A stretch of 64,000 bases of DNA, taken from assembly GCA_016802295.1 (NCBI GenBank), contig JAESIW010000138.1, positions 3,702,592-3,766,591 on the forward strand, written 5' to 3'. Below the pieces are notes generated by a model that was given only the letters and a program-made list of their open reading frames with translations, searched no databases and was not told the DNA's origin. The translations under genes were made by a program, and so were the position numbers. This DNA comes from Brachionus rotundiformis (Eukaryota; Rotifera; Eurotatoria; Ploima; Brachionidae). Each line of letters starts with the position of its first letter. Position 1 is the first letter of the stretch. Positions 1 to 12,028 of the stretch are shown here, in pieces.

Positions 1-1352
1 TATCTGAACAAATTGTTGATGTTGAACCAAGTGTTTCAACAGCTTCTAAATTTTTAACCAAGCAATTTTTCTTCGCCATACGTTTAGCAGTCAAAGTCAA
101 GCATACAGTCACAGTGGCCAAAAGACCCTCGGGTACATTGGCTACAATGATACCAATCAAAAAGATAACTGCATCCAACCAGTAGTACTTAAGAACGAGA
201 GCAATGATGAAAAATGTGACACCCAAGAAAACAGCTACACTGGTGATCAGGTTGATAAAGTGGTGAATTTCTCTGGCAATCGGAGTCTCACCAGTGTCCA
301 AACCTGAAGCCAAATTAGCAATACGACCCATGACTGTTCTGTCACCTGTACGAATAACAATACCGGTACAAGTGCCCTCTACTGCATTGGTCGAAAAGAA
401 AGCAATATTTTTAGTTTCCAATGGATTCTCATTTGTAAATTCAGGTGATCTGGCTTGTGGTTCAGATTCTCCAGTCAACGACGAGTTGTCTACCTTGAAA
501 CCATGTGCTTGCACAACACGAATGTCAGCCGGAACACGGTCACCAAACTTCACATCTATCACATCGCCCACTACCAGATCTTCTGCTTTCACAGTCTTTT
601 TCTCACCATTTCTAAGAGCAACAGCTTGTTGAGGTACCATGTTTTTGAACGAGTCCATAATACGAGAGCTTTTAGCCTCTTGAAAATATGAAAATACACC
701 TGTTAGAATTACTACTACTGCTAACGCTACACCTAGCCACAAGTTATCTTTTGGTGCATCGTCATAAGTAGCCTCTGTAATACCATAGGCCAAAAAGCAA
801 AGGAATGCACCAGTCCAGAGCAACATAGCAAAACCACCGAATAAATTTTTACAAAATTTAATCCATTCAGGTGTTGTTTTTGGTGGCGATAGAGCATTGG
901 GACCATCTCTTTCAAGCACTTGTCGAGCTCGTTCCTCAGTTAGACCCTTTGAAATAAAATTTAATTTTTAATTGTTCTTCAATCAGAATAAAATTCCTCT
1001 ACTTACTCTGCTAAGGTCAGTCTGTAAACGAACCATCAGCTCATTTAATTCTACTTTGTGCTCATCCTTTTTAAATAAAATTGTGTAATTGTTTACTTAT
1101 TATTTTTTATTTTTATTGTTTAATTAAACATATATTTAAATTTAAATTAAAAATATACTCACAAATTCGACTTCTTTTTTAAGATCGTCTAAATTTTGTT
1201 TCTTGTTTTTTTTGCCTTTGATCGGCTTAGCAGAAGTTCCATTTTTGTTCGTGGCAACTCGGTAAGATTCCTCGTGTTTAGTCTAGACACATTTTATGAG
1301 TTTAATTTTACCAAATACAATCATTTTAAACTTAAAAATAAATACTTACCAT
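1..1352 (-). CDS. ATP1A: Na+/K+-ATPase alpha subunit, 5' part (3' end outside window)
   Basis: Catalytic subunit of the plasma-membrane sodium pump (P-type ATPase, 3 Na+ out for 2 K+ in per ATP). Exons on the minus strand: 1350-1352 (the ATG alone), 1163-1282, 1007-1066, 1-946. All joins keep frame and have GT/AG borders, giving 376 residues. Seen: the invertebrate N-terminal SYRVAT motif, a lysine-rich segment, M1 (FGGFAMLLWTGAFLCFLAYG), M2, the actuator TGES motif, and M3-M4 ending in IIVANVPEGLLATVT. The window stops right after ICSD, so the final complete residue is the phosphorylated Asp (residue 376 here, about 369 in vertebrates). The M1-M2 loop has Thr where ouabain-sensitive pumps have Gln111, and keeps Asn122. 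No frameshift seen. The identification is secure; the one-codon first exon rests on a good GTAAGT donor and the resulting protein start. Confidence 0.95.
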
Positions 1353-3640
1353 TTACAAAAATTAATGCGAATCTGAACCTTGAACAATTAATCTAATTGA
1401 TTTTCAAAATACAAAACTATCAATATTAACAATTATAATCTAAACAATTTAGAAATAATATATTTAATTTTTATCTCATTTGCAACTTTATTATAACTTA
1501 AACCATTTTGTACCAATATTCAAATGAGCGTTTATATAATTTTTAGATTTATTTGTATGTGTAAAATTGCAGAACTTATTTGCTTAATTATTTACCAAAA
1601 AAGTCTCATTAAAAAAAAATCCACATTTAAATTTGTTTCTCTAAATTGGCATCTTTTTCCAATATATATTTATTTATTTTCTTTTATTAATTAATCGTAG
1701 TTATAGTAATATGATTGATTTTGATGCATAGCCGAAGCCAACTTCAACTATTGGTAAATTAGCACAACTTAAATTAAAAATTATGCCTCTATGAAGAACA
1801 AGAAAATTATGTTCGATGGAATTTAACACCGGTTTCTCTCTAATTGAGATTTGGATCAAAATGATAGGGTAACCGGTAGCGTCATTGAATAAAATTAACA
1901 TAATTAGCTCTCAAAAGCGGGCCTGATCATACTGGACCCTTCAACTGTCCACTTCATTTCCCCCTAAAATCAATAACTTATGATCAATCTACTTTGCATA
2001 AATTAATAATTCAATACAAATCAATCAATTTTATTTTTGATTTAAATCAAATAAAATTTGATTGAGACTAGATTTAAATTCTAGGACATACGAGCACAGA
2101 CAGATTACCTTTTCCTATTATGTTAAAATATATGACCAATTCGATACTTAAATTTCTAAAAGCATCTTGTTTTTGTTTGAAATAGCATTCAGTTAAATAG
2201 GGGGTTTGTAGGCCCAGTTGTAGACACACTTTAGATCAATGCATTTGAATAGTTTACGCTTTAGTCAGACACTGACACTTTTTTAGTCTCATCTAAATTG
2301 ATTGCATTGATCAATGCTCAAGATTTTTTGTCCGAATAAGCTCGAGAACATTCTCCCTCTCTCTTTCTCTTTTTTCAACAATTTTATACATCTATGCAAA
2401 ATCCTATTGACGCAAATCACTCCGAAGCCTTATATTAAACTGTATCAAGTTGCTCTCGGCTCAAATGGGCCCCTTTAGCTAAGTTTCTAGTTGTTTCTAA
2501 TTCAGGATGCAAATAATTTTATATTTTATTTAGCAAAAAAATCATGAGAGGAGATTTATTGTGATTATTTCAGTTAGCTGATTAATATTATGTGACAAAA
2601 ATCCTTAATTTTTATCTAAACCTGAAAAACTTGTCGAATTTTTGAAAAAAATTAAATTTGAATCTTAAATTCTTATCAAGCTGAATATCACCAATAATTG
2701 TGCTTCCTAGACAAATAATTTTTTACATAATCTAATTTGCATAGCTTGTTTTATAAATTACTTGAGTTTTAATTAAAACCGAAGCGATTTTTGTTTTTTT
2801 TTTCGAAAAAAAATCGGCAATTTGCTATGTAATTTGTCTGTTTAATCCAGGCTGATTAAAGATAATATATGCCAAATATGTATCTTTAATGGGTTCTTTT
2901 TTTGCTTAATATTAACTTAAGCATGATTTATGGCACGTATTTCTTAAAAATTTTCAAGTCATGATTTATTATATTAAGCTTGAATTAGATTTTTCACAAA
3001 ACTTGTTCAACTGCTTCAATTGATTACTTCCCAAAGCTTTTTCTCTTCATCAAGCTTGGCGTCAATCAGAGAACATTAAGCCCGATTTGTGTCAAATGGA
3101 AGCTTGTCTGTGTCTAAAAGCACCTAATGTACACAAATGGCTGTGTGTTGTGACAATCTGTGTTAAGAATGGAATGGCATTTTGGCTTAAATTTTACCTC
3201 TTGCAAATAAAATATCATGGGCCTTTTATTTGAATTAAAAAGCTATAAAATATTTAAATATTTAAAAAACGACCTTATTTTCAAATACCAAAACTAGAGA
3301 TCGCTTTGTGAGTTTATCTTAATTACCTATGAGATATGTTAAGATAAAAGTGGTGAAAAATCTGGCATAACGCATATGTCTATTCAATTTATTCAAGTGG
3401 CTTGTAAATTCCTATCTAAGCGCTCAGAGCCTAATCACACAAATAGACAATAATTTTAATTTTATTCAAAACTAGAAAATTTTTTTATTTTTGTTTACAA
3501 AATTTAAATAAATAGTTGCTTAACTCTAAATCATCATAAAACTTTTATTCTGTTGATAAGAAATAATTGTATCCCATTTAGCTTTCTAGAGAACGCTTTT
3601 ATCCAAAGCCTACTGACGCTACACGCCGAGGCTTATCAGT

Positions 3641-3774
3641 TATATATATTTTTGAAATCTTTAGTTTTCAAATTAAAATTATAATTTCCTCGTAAAATTT
3701 TAAATCCAGATTTGTTTCTTCTTGCCGATATTATAATAATAAATTCACACGCAGGAAATTAGACATTGACGTCA
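3641..3774 (-). promoter_or_regulatory. Possible distal core promoter (CRE palindrome plus TATA-like run)
   Basis: A perfect CREB/ATF palindrome TGACGTCA lies at 3767-3774, and a TATATATA run at 3641-3648 is followed in minus orientation by a GC-richer stretch (about 3600-3635). This order would suit a promoter firing toward the Na,K-ATPase gene 2.2 kb away, which would need a 5' UTR exon or trans-splicing. In DNA this AT-rich the TATA match is cheap; only the CRE and the GC-rich start-like patch carry weight. Confidence 0.2.
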
Positions 3775-3873
3775 CCCTCAATAACCAACAAAAATATTAA
3801 AATTAAAATATAAAAAAAAATAAATATTTTTTGCTTTTAAATAAAAGAAAGTTATTTTTATTATAAAGTGGAG

Positions 3874-3924
3874 TTTGTCGTAGATTAGTCCTAACTCAAT
3901 CCAATTGAGACTAAAAACGACAAA
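3874..3924. repeat. Imperfect 51-bp hairpin
   Basis: Arms begin TTTGTCGT and end ACGACAAA, with further inner pairings TAGTC/GACTA and CTCAAT/ATTGAG around a short centre. It may be a tiny fold-back element or a chance palindrome. No flanking duplication was recognised. Confidence 0.3.
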
Positions 3925-6900
3925 TATTGAAATATAACGCTTTCAGGACCGATTAACTTAATTGTATGTGTTTAAATAATAGGAAATCCTGAGCGATTTA
4001 AACACGAATAATTAAGGTAGCGTCAATAAATAAAAATAGTTAATTTTAAAAATTGATTTTTTAGTCTGATTGCTTAATAATAAAATGCAAAGAAGCGAAA
4101 TTTAGCCATATTTAAACAGAAATTATAATTAAACAAAATTTATAATTAAAGGAAGCTAAAATGAAATAAAAATAAAAAAAAAACAAAATGTTCCCATTAC
4201 ACAAAGTTGTGCGACTAAAATTGGAAAATAAAGCTATTATTAAACCAATAACTGAATATTATTAAAAATATATCCTGGTCAATTTCTTTGTTGTTAGAAT
4301 GCTTAATAATTTTAGATTTGCTCAACAGAATTCTATTAATTTTTGATCTCAGTGTTTTTTTTCCAAATTAAATACAGTAATGAATCTGAATTAAGAATCA
4401 AACACGCTTCTACTATTATCTGTCAAAAAAATGTGCTCGACTCAAGTACTATAAAATATAAACCAAACTTCTATCGCTTACTTGGCAAATTTTATAGCGT
4501 TTGCTATTTTATACAACTTTTTATTCAACTTAATATATTGTTATACATATTCATATAATATAAACTATCTTTATCATCTGATAGTTTAAATTAAGTCAGA
4601 TTTTTAAAATTAAAAATTTGATTTCAAAGCATGATTTTTGAAAGTTTGAAAAATTTCTTATTTCAAACAAAACTACAATTAATTTGTTTCCTTTCTATCT
4701 AATAGATAGTATTGTTTGAAAAATTATAGTTTACCATGATAGCATAATAAACCTCAAAAGTTAATTTGATATTTTAAATTTGGTCTTATCTTAAATACTA
4801 TACAAAATTTGCTGTTTTTATTTAAGTATAAAAAACTTAATTATCATTTAAATCGCTTTAGTAAAAAAAAGAAAAAAATTATGTAAACTCTTATAAAAAC
4901 ATGCTTTTTTCCATCGATTTCAAACTTTAGATTAAGATAAGTTCAGTTCACTTAAAACTCGACGCTTGTTAGTATCAGCGATTTAGAAATTTATTTGCGA
5001 TTAGATTATCTTTGAATTAAATTTATAAGTTTAATTTTAAAAAATTAAATTTTAATTTATTGAGTAATAAGAAACTCTAAAAATTAAAAAAATACAAGAT
5101 AAGGCCAGGCTCTTCAAAATTTATCCAAGCTAATATGAGATAAAAATTTTACTAATAAATTTACATTCTTGTCTGCAAACTTAATTTAAATATTGATCGA
5201 AAAATGAAAAAAAATTGTCAACTAAATCAATTTCATTTGAGTATCACGTTTTAAAATAGAAAAAAATCTTCTCCTATTGCATAAATGATATTTAAATCCA
5301 TAAAAAAGAGTATAAGAATGCAAATATAGCAAACTTAAAGATTTAATTAAACTTTAAATATACTGGTATTTTTGTTTGGCTCATACAGGTAAATCTAAGT
5401 GGAGAGTACTTTCTAAATTAAAAACAAGCTCAGCGTCATTTTTGTTGTAATCAAATGAAATATAAAATTTATGTATTTTAATCTTTCTAGCGTTTATTAT
5501 CCTTTCTTTGTGAACACGAATTTTCTTTCTTTTTTCTTAAATTCCAGTTATGGCGTCTCACAAAGTATCTTAAAACTATTCTCAGTTAAAATTTAATTTT
5601 CCCAGCAACCATCAAAATTTTACCGTATTTTCCATGTTTTACTTTTATATCATAAATTATATCATAGAGCATTTCAGCTTTTTTTATTTGCCTGGTATTT
5701 TAATTTTTGATCCTGGAAAAAGATTATTATTCCGGAAAAAAATTAAATTCAGCAATCAATAAAACAACAGGATTTAAATATAATGATACTGTGCAATTAG
5801 ATAAAAACCCTTGATTTTCCTTCAAATAAATCCTTATGTACAAATAATGTATGATTTATATGTAACATTTTTAAGTGATTAGACAATTTGCCAATTTAAA
5901 TCTTACAATCTAAATTACCATTAAATAAATCTGCAAAATTCAAGTGATTAAACTTGATTTATTATCTTATTTGAATATCTAGTTTATCACTGATTCATTA
6001 AATTTTAATTTAATTTTAAAAAGAAAAATGCTAGTTAGACTTATTTGATTAAGTTTGACTGAATGGGTTTTATTTTTTTTTTCAAAAATATTTTTCTGTC
6101 TATGTTCGCATTTAGATTTTGCTTTAACTAGTTTAAGTAAATTAGATTTAGTGACCTCGATATTAGCAAGCTAAATTTTTAAATTCTTACTGAGAGAGTT
6201 ACAATTTTCTGGAAAAACCTATTATGATAATATGGTATGGTTTCAAGAAAAATAAAAAGTCTTAATAAAACAAAAAAAAGCTTTGAAAGAAAAATAGCTG
6301 CATTTATAGATTTAGCTATTTAAAAAACCATATTTTTGCATTTAAAGTGGTATCTTTTAGCAAAAATAAAATAAAAATTCTATGATAAAAAGGAAACAAA
6401 AATTAACATATCAAACAAATTTTGTAACAGTTTCTAGAAATTATTAATATTATCACTATTATTATCATTATGTTGGAATAAGATCAAGAGATACTAAAAC
6501 ATGTCTGACGTAATCATTCAAAAAAGTTAAATCCAGTATTTAGATGTCACTTTCAGAGCAAACAACGGAAGTTTAAGATAAAATGAAGTAATAAACTTCT
6601 AATCAAATTTAACTTCTAATCTCAAAAAATTAAGTGAAGAATGCTTATATATAAATGTGAATTCATCATGAGAAAGATTATAATTTTTTATTAAACCGAT
6701 AAAGCGCTCTAAGTTTATTATTTTTTGATAAAATCTTGCCTCATATTAAAAGTTAAACAAACTAAAACAAAACAAGCTCGTCTTTTTGAATTTGTATAAG
6801 TTTTATAAAGATCAGATATTTTTAATAAAAAAAAAAACGTTTAAAATAAACTTTTTGCCAAATAAGCTTTATTCATAATGAATGGCTTATTAGTTTTATT

Positions 6901-7895
6901 TTGTATCTGATTTATTGCTTTAGCCAAAGTTATTTTTTTTAATATCTTGTAATTATCTACTTAATTCAATTTTAAATAGTTGCTTCTTAGATCATTATTT
7001 TAACATATTTTGAATTTTTAAACTATGTTTATCCAAAATACAATTTTTATGTATAAACAAGTTGAATTTTAACCTTAATAATTAATAAAACATACTTAAA
7101 CAAATAGGATTTACATTAAACTTAAATACCTTTACGTCATCTAAATCAAATATCTCTTCTTGGATAAAAAATTAAACACAAAATGAAAATAAAGATGGTA
7201 TTTAAGACATTAACTTTATAATTTTTGTTGGGGAATTTATTATGTGTAGATTCTTTATAACTGGCTTGAAAAAAAACATCGATTTAAGTTCTCTTAATAG
7301 AAAAAAATTCTTAATTAAATGTATTAAATTAGTACTACATTATTTTTATTTTTTTTTGAATAAAATCGGTCATCAATTTAAAAAACAGCTTAACCTGTAA
7401 AAATAAATATTTGAATATTTTTGAACACTTGAGTCAATTATTAGTATTCGATAATTATTTTAAATATATACTTAGCTTTAAATTAAATTTTTCAAATAAT
7501 CTCAAGTTTGAATAAAATTTATAAATCTCTAGTAGTTGTTTATATTTTTAGGAATACCAATTTTTAAAAAACTATTGAGAATTTCTTAAGGTGTTAGCAA
7601 AAGTATAAGTCACTCAAATATCATGTTTGACTAATAAACAAAAAATAATCAGACTTTTTACTAAAAACAAACAAAAACAAATAGTAGATGAAGTTTTTAT
7701 AAAAAAATTAAAAAAAAACCTGCTTGACAAAAAGTTTTTTATAAATTAATTTTAAATTCAAAATAAATAATTTTATTTTATAAAATTTTAAAACTTAATT
7801 TTTTTTAAAATACTTTATCATTTGAGCAAATAAAATAAAAAAAATTACTAAAATCTAAAATAAATTTGACAGTAATTATCTGCATTTATTATAGC

Positions 7896-9735
7896 TCAAT
7901 TTATTGAAATTCTCTTATTAAATTCGCTAATTAAAATATCATTTGCTTGTCCAGGGGTTATATTTCCAGCTATTACTTCAGCTTCCAGTCTATTAATTTT
8001 ATCTTTGATATAATTCTCAGATAATAGAATGTCAAGTAAATTCTCTTTTAAATGAGTCCAAAACCATAGTTTAACCTGTCTTTGACGCTTTTCATAAAAT
8101 TCATCATTATCCAACATAGTTTGCTTAAATTCACACATTAAATTCCATAATTCATCAATACCAGTCTTTTCTCGTGACGAGGTCAATATTACCTAATTAA
8201 AAAAAAAATACCTTAAAAAATAAGTACAATTTAAACAAACATGAGGCGCCCAATGCTTGGATTTTTTCCTTATAAACTTTGTAGCACTTAAATATTCTGA
8301 TTTAACTCTTCTTGCTTCTTGCATCAAATCTTTGTCATATTTGGTGACTGCAACTATATCAGCCAATTCAACAACTCCCTTTTTTAATCCTTGCAGCTCG
8401 TCTCCACTACCTGGTGGAATCAACAGCAACATACAATCAACCATGTTCACTATAGCATGTTCAGCTTGACCAACTCCTAAAATCAAAAATTATCAGAATA
8501 AATCAATCAGTATAAAAATTAGGGATTTGGGGTTGATGGTCTCACCAGATTTAAAATGGACCCGTCAATAGAAAAGTGCATGTGCGAAAGCGAGTAGGGA
8601 TCTTGGAAAGCCTAAGTTTAAAAACAGTAAGAAGGAGAAATTGTTGTCAAAACTGAATACATCCATGGTGGAATCCAAGTATGAATGCATTAGAGGAGAA
8701 CGGACAACAAAGATCCTTGTGTCGCTAAGAAGTATGTCGTATGAATTGAAGCTAGCTAGAGTGGGTTTGACAAGGTTGAGTTAAAAAAGAGTGAGAAAGG
8801 ATTTGATTGAAATGTCCAAATTAGTGAATGGACTGCAGTGAGCGCTTTACTTTCTCAACAGAGTTGTGGGATAAGTTAACAAAAAATTTGGTAACATCAA
8901 AATCAACCCCATTCTTTAAAGATATATTTAATGGAATAGGCTGTTACAGCCAACACTGCCTTATGGCGTTGTTGGTCTGAGACATTCTACATGTTATGTG
9001 TCGGAGTACAACTAACTTACCAACTGTTTCTACAAGAACCACATCAAAGTTGGCTGCCTCACATAACAAAATAGTTTCCAATGTTGTTCTTGTCACACCA
9101 CCTAAATTACATTTATTAGGGGACGATCTTATATACGCATTATGATCTCTGGATAACTCAGGCATCCTAACTTTATCACCAAGTATTGATCCTAGTTTTG
9201 ATAAATTTTTTATTAAATTTCTTTATTTAATAAATTAATCAGAATTTTTAACCTCCAGTAGACGAGGAAGAGGGATCAACTGTCAATACAGCTAGACGAG
9301 CCCCTATAGTTGATGTGAGATATTTTCCGAATGTTTCAATCAGAGAGCTTTTTCCGGCACCAGGTGGACCAGTTATTCCTTTAGAAAATATTTTATTATT
9401 ATTTAAATTTTGTTTTTATTTGTCAACTTTCTCTAACCAACTCTAAGGCAAGGATTTTCATTGTTATTTTTCTTGTCTTTTAGGCGTATCAGAACATTAT
9501 TAAGCAATTTTTCACTCAAAATTTTCTTTTTGGGAGTGGTGGTTTCAATTAAAGTTATAGACTTGGCAAGCTCAGGTCTTCGATTATTAATAACTCCGTC
9601 AAAAAGGGAGCTAACATACTCTTGTTGATCTAATGACAACTTAGAATAGAATTGTATCCGCTTTTGATTAAGCTTTAAATAATCTATTCCAGTATGAATA
9701 TTTTTCAATGCTTTGAACATTTTTCTTGGTAACAA
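7896..9735 (-). CDS. MMAA: Methylmalonic aciduria type A protein (MeaB/ArgK-family GTPase)
   Basis: Mitochondrial G3E-family GTPase that loads and protects the B12 cofactor of methylmalonyl-CoA mutase in propionate catabolism. Five exons: 9438-9735, 9253-9378, 9021-9191, 8241-8476, 7896-8192, giving 375 aa (human 418). Walker A GPPGAGKSS is rebuilt across the first intron (residues about 101-112). The DPSS switch, LGGVTRTT, LVETVG|VGQAEHA across intron 3, and the guanine-specificity TKYD follow. The C-terminal helices (KLWFWTHLKENLLD) match the family's dimerisation region. The N-terminus is basic and shorter than in human, as for a mitochondrial presequence. Intron 3 (8477-9020) is enlarged by an antisense LINE relic; the others are short. 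The 3' splice site of exon 5 and the GTTTGT donor before it are weak but keep frame and family sequence. Confidence 0.93.
8521..8985 (+). mobile_element. Degenerate non-LTR retrotransposon (LINE) fragment in MMAA intron 3
   Basis: Read in the frame starting at 8521, this segment is the C-terminal (thumb) part of a CR1/Jockey-type reverse transcriptase. RDLGLMVSPDLKW is followed by a KAS..LG patch, TTKILVSL, SYELKLARVGLTRL and RKDLIEM. Near 8860 the frame shifts and LWDKLTKNLVTSKS..FF continues, the usual WN.LP..(V/L)V.A.S..FK tail. In-frame stops at 8569-8571 and 8782-8784, the shift and an internal deletion make it a dead copy. It lies antisense to the host gene. The 5' part of the element is absent, typical of 5'-truncated LINE insertions. 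Confidence 0.8.
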
Positions 9736-10300
9736 AAATTAATTTATTAAGTGAAGTCATTTTAGTTTATGTTTAAGAATACGAATACTAAATTCGTTTC
9801 TATTTTAAGATGAATAAATTTAAAATTAAAAAAATTAATTTATTGAATATTTTATTAGCTTGAAAAAAATAAATAAATGTTAACTAAATCTCTGTTTATA
9901 TTCTTTTAACAGTATGTCAAAACAAATCAAAACAAAAAAAACATCGAAAATCCTAGATGAAATTTATATTCAAAACAGACTATAAAAAATTGACTAAAAA
10001 TACTAATGTGTTCAGGATTCTGAATTATCAGAATTTCAACTAAAGCTTTCGATTTATGGGGCCCTGTGGCTTTATAAATGAGGTTTATAAGAAAATAGTG
10101 AACTTTTTTTTAAATACGAGTGTCTAAAGACAAAAGTAAGCTAGATTTTTTGAAAAACAATACCAAATACTTGTTTTAGAAGAGAATAAAAATAAAATAC
10201 GATTCTTGCTATGCGAGAAAAATGACTTGGCAAAAAAAAAAGCTTTTTTAGAAAATTATTTATAAAGAAATTCTCCACATGCTCAATTATTATCTTACAT
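9736..10300. other. Spacer between MMAA start and ERK stop
   Basis: 565 bp of AT-rich DNA holding the MMAA 5' flank and the ERK 3' flank. A less AT-rich patch at about 10010-10090 could be MMAA promoter. No gene or repeat recognised. Confidence 0.5.
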
Positions 10301-11835
10301 TCAATGCATGGCTTCTTGAGTCCCTATGAAATTGTTATTTATATTATTAATATTTAAAGTTTCATTAAAAATAAGTCGCTTAAGCTCTTCTTTTGGCAAT
10401 TCATCATTTTCGAATTCGATTGTGAAAGGATATTCGCAAGTAGGCTAAAAATAGATTAAATTAATTTTGCTTAAATATTTTTAATTAAATTAGAATAAGC
10501 TACTTCATCTTCAGGATCATAGTATTGTCTTAAATAGGGATGACCTAAGGCCTCTTCTACAGTTATTCTCTTGTTAGGATTGAATGTCAGCATTTTGTCC
10601 AATAAATCCAAGGCTTTACAATTATCACATAAGTAAACACATTTTTATATTTCAAAAGTTTTAGTATACCATGCGGATCGGCATTTGGAAAAATTCTGTC
10701 AAAAGGAATTTTGGGTTTTTTAGGCAAATTGATCAAATAGCCTCTAGCTCTTTCGTTTTGAATACAATTCAAATCTTCCTCGCTAGGTGATCCAATTATG
10801 TTTAAAATATGGTTTAATTGGTCAAGATAGTGCTTTCCTGGAAAGAGTGGCTTGTTGTTTAGCATTTCAGCTAGAATGCATCCAACACTCCAGACCTTGG
10901 GAAAATTTGTTTTAATCCAATTTTAAATATTAAGGATCAATTTACATCGATTGATTTATTGTAACCCTTGGAATTGAGCATGATTTCTGGAGCTCTGTAC
11001 CAACGGGTGGCCACATATTCAGTTAAAAATCCAGTGTGATCGTGCTCCGGATCGGCTATTCTCGCCAATCCAAAATCACATATCTTTAATAAATATTTAA
11101 ATTTAATAAAAAATTCATAGTTAAAATTTTTTTAATAGTAAATAATTGATATAGATATTAAATATAAAAACATAAATTACTTTAAGATCACAGTTTGTGT
11201 TCAAGAGCAGGTTACTCGGCTTTAAGTCGCGATGCAAAACGTTCGAGGAATGAATGTATTTCAAACCGCGCAGGATCTGGTACAGAAAATAGCACACATG
11301 CTCATTACTGATTGTCTGTGTCTTTAGCAATTTATGCAGGTCTGTCTCCATTAAACACTGAACAATATAAACGTCTTTCATTTGGTCAATTGTAGGTGCT
11401 CTTATTATATCTTGGATATTGATTATCTTTTAAAAAATGATTACATAACTTCCTTTAAAAAAAAAAGCATCTGCCTAATATAATTTCATTTAGGCTGATG
11501 CTTTTAATGAGAAGCTAAATCACATTTTCATGTCTGAATCTGGTAAGAATTTTTATCTCTCTTAAAGTTCGCTGGCAATAAGTCTGGTGCTCAAAAGGAG
11601 AAATTTTTTTGATCGCTACTCGAGAATTATTTTGGTTATCATTAGCTGAACTTTAAAACAAAAAGATAATTGGTGATCAGACAATTACTAAATACCAAAG
11701 TACTCACACAACCATGCCATAGGCTCCTTCGCCAATAAATTTCAAATTGGAATACCGCGGACCAACTTCAAACGGCTGTCCTCTTACTATTTCAATGTTC
11801 GGATTTTGGGCATCTACTACTGAACCATCGGACAT
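10301..11835 (-). CDS. MAPK1/3: Extracellular signal-regulated kinase (MAPK1/3, ERK1/2 class)
   Basis: Proline-directed Ser/Thr kinase at the end of the Ras-Raf-MEK cascade, acting in cytoplasm and nucleus. Seven exons: 11708-11835, 11524-11650, 11181-11426, 10946-11083, 10670-10895, 10504-10613, 10301-10444, giving 372 aa (human ERK2 360). Seen: glycine loop GEGAYGMVV, catalytic Lys in VAIKK, HRDLKPSNLLLN, DFGLAR, and the TEY activation-loop dual phosphosite in HTGFLTEYVATRWYRAPE. The LNHILNI.GSP and NADPH|ALDLLDKMLTFNP segments and the acidic common-docking region YYDPEDE also follow ERK1/2. The C-terminal tail is Asn-rich and lineage-specific. The exon 2 donor is a weak GTGATT but gives the expected HEN|II join. 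All active-site residues are present. Confidence 0.97.
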
Positions 11836-12028
11836 TTTTATGAAACTATTGCCAATTAAATTTATCTTTAAATCTAAATTTAAATATAAGTAAAATTATG
11901 TCTAGTGATAAATTAGATTTTAGAAGTGCAAGATTTGTGTGGAATAAAGAGCAATAGAAATTGCTTTCTTTCTTGATTTATTAAATATTTTGCATAAAAA
12001 ATAATGTAATAAAATCAATAAATAATTC

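Larger units (their letters stand above)
1353..7895. other. AT-rich spacer, 6.5 kb, no gene found
   Basis: Between the first codon of the Na,K-ATPase gene and the MMAA stop. Both strands are dense in stops and I could build no spliced gene. The part nearest the ATPase (about 1700-3800) is less AT-rich, with scattered patches at 1720-1960, 2180-2480, 3000-3180 and 3590-3780, and would be its 5' flank. A CRE palindrome plus TATA-like run and a short hairpin are listed separately. From about 4000 to 7890 it is nearly featureless A/T sequence. Confidence 0.6.

Noticed and set aside
294..632. Plus-strand open frame opposite the Na,K-ATPase
   Set aside because: Shadow of the conserved ATPase exon on the other strand; no independent features.
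4343..4558. 71-codon plus-strand frame in spacer
   Set aside because: Low-complexity Ile/Phe/Tyr-rich translation of A/T sequence, no splice context or family likeness.
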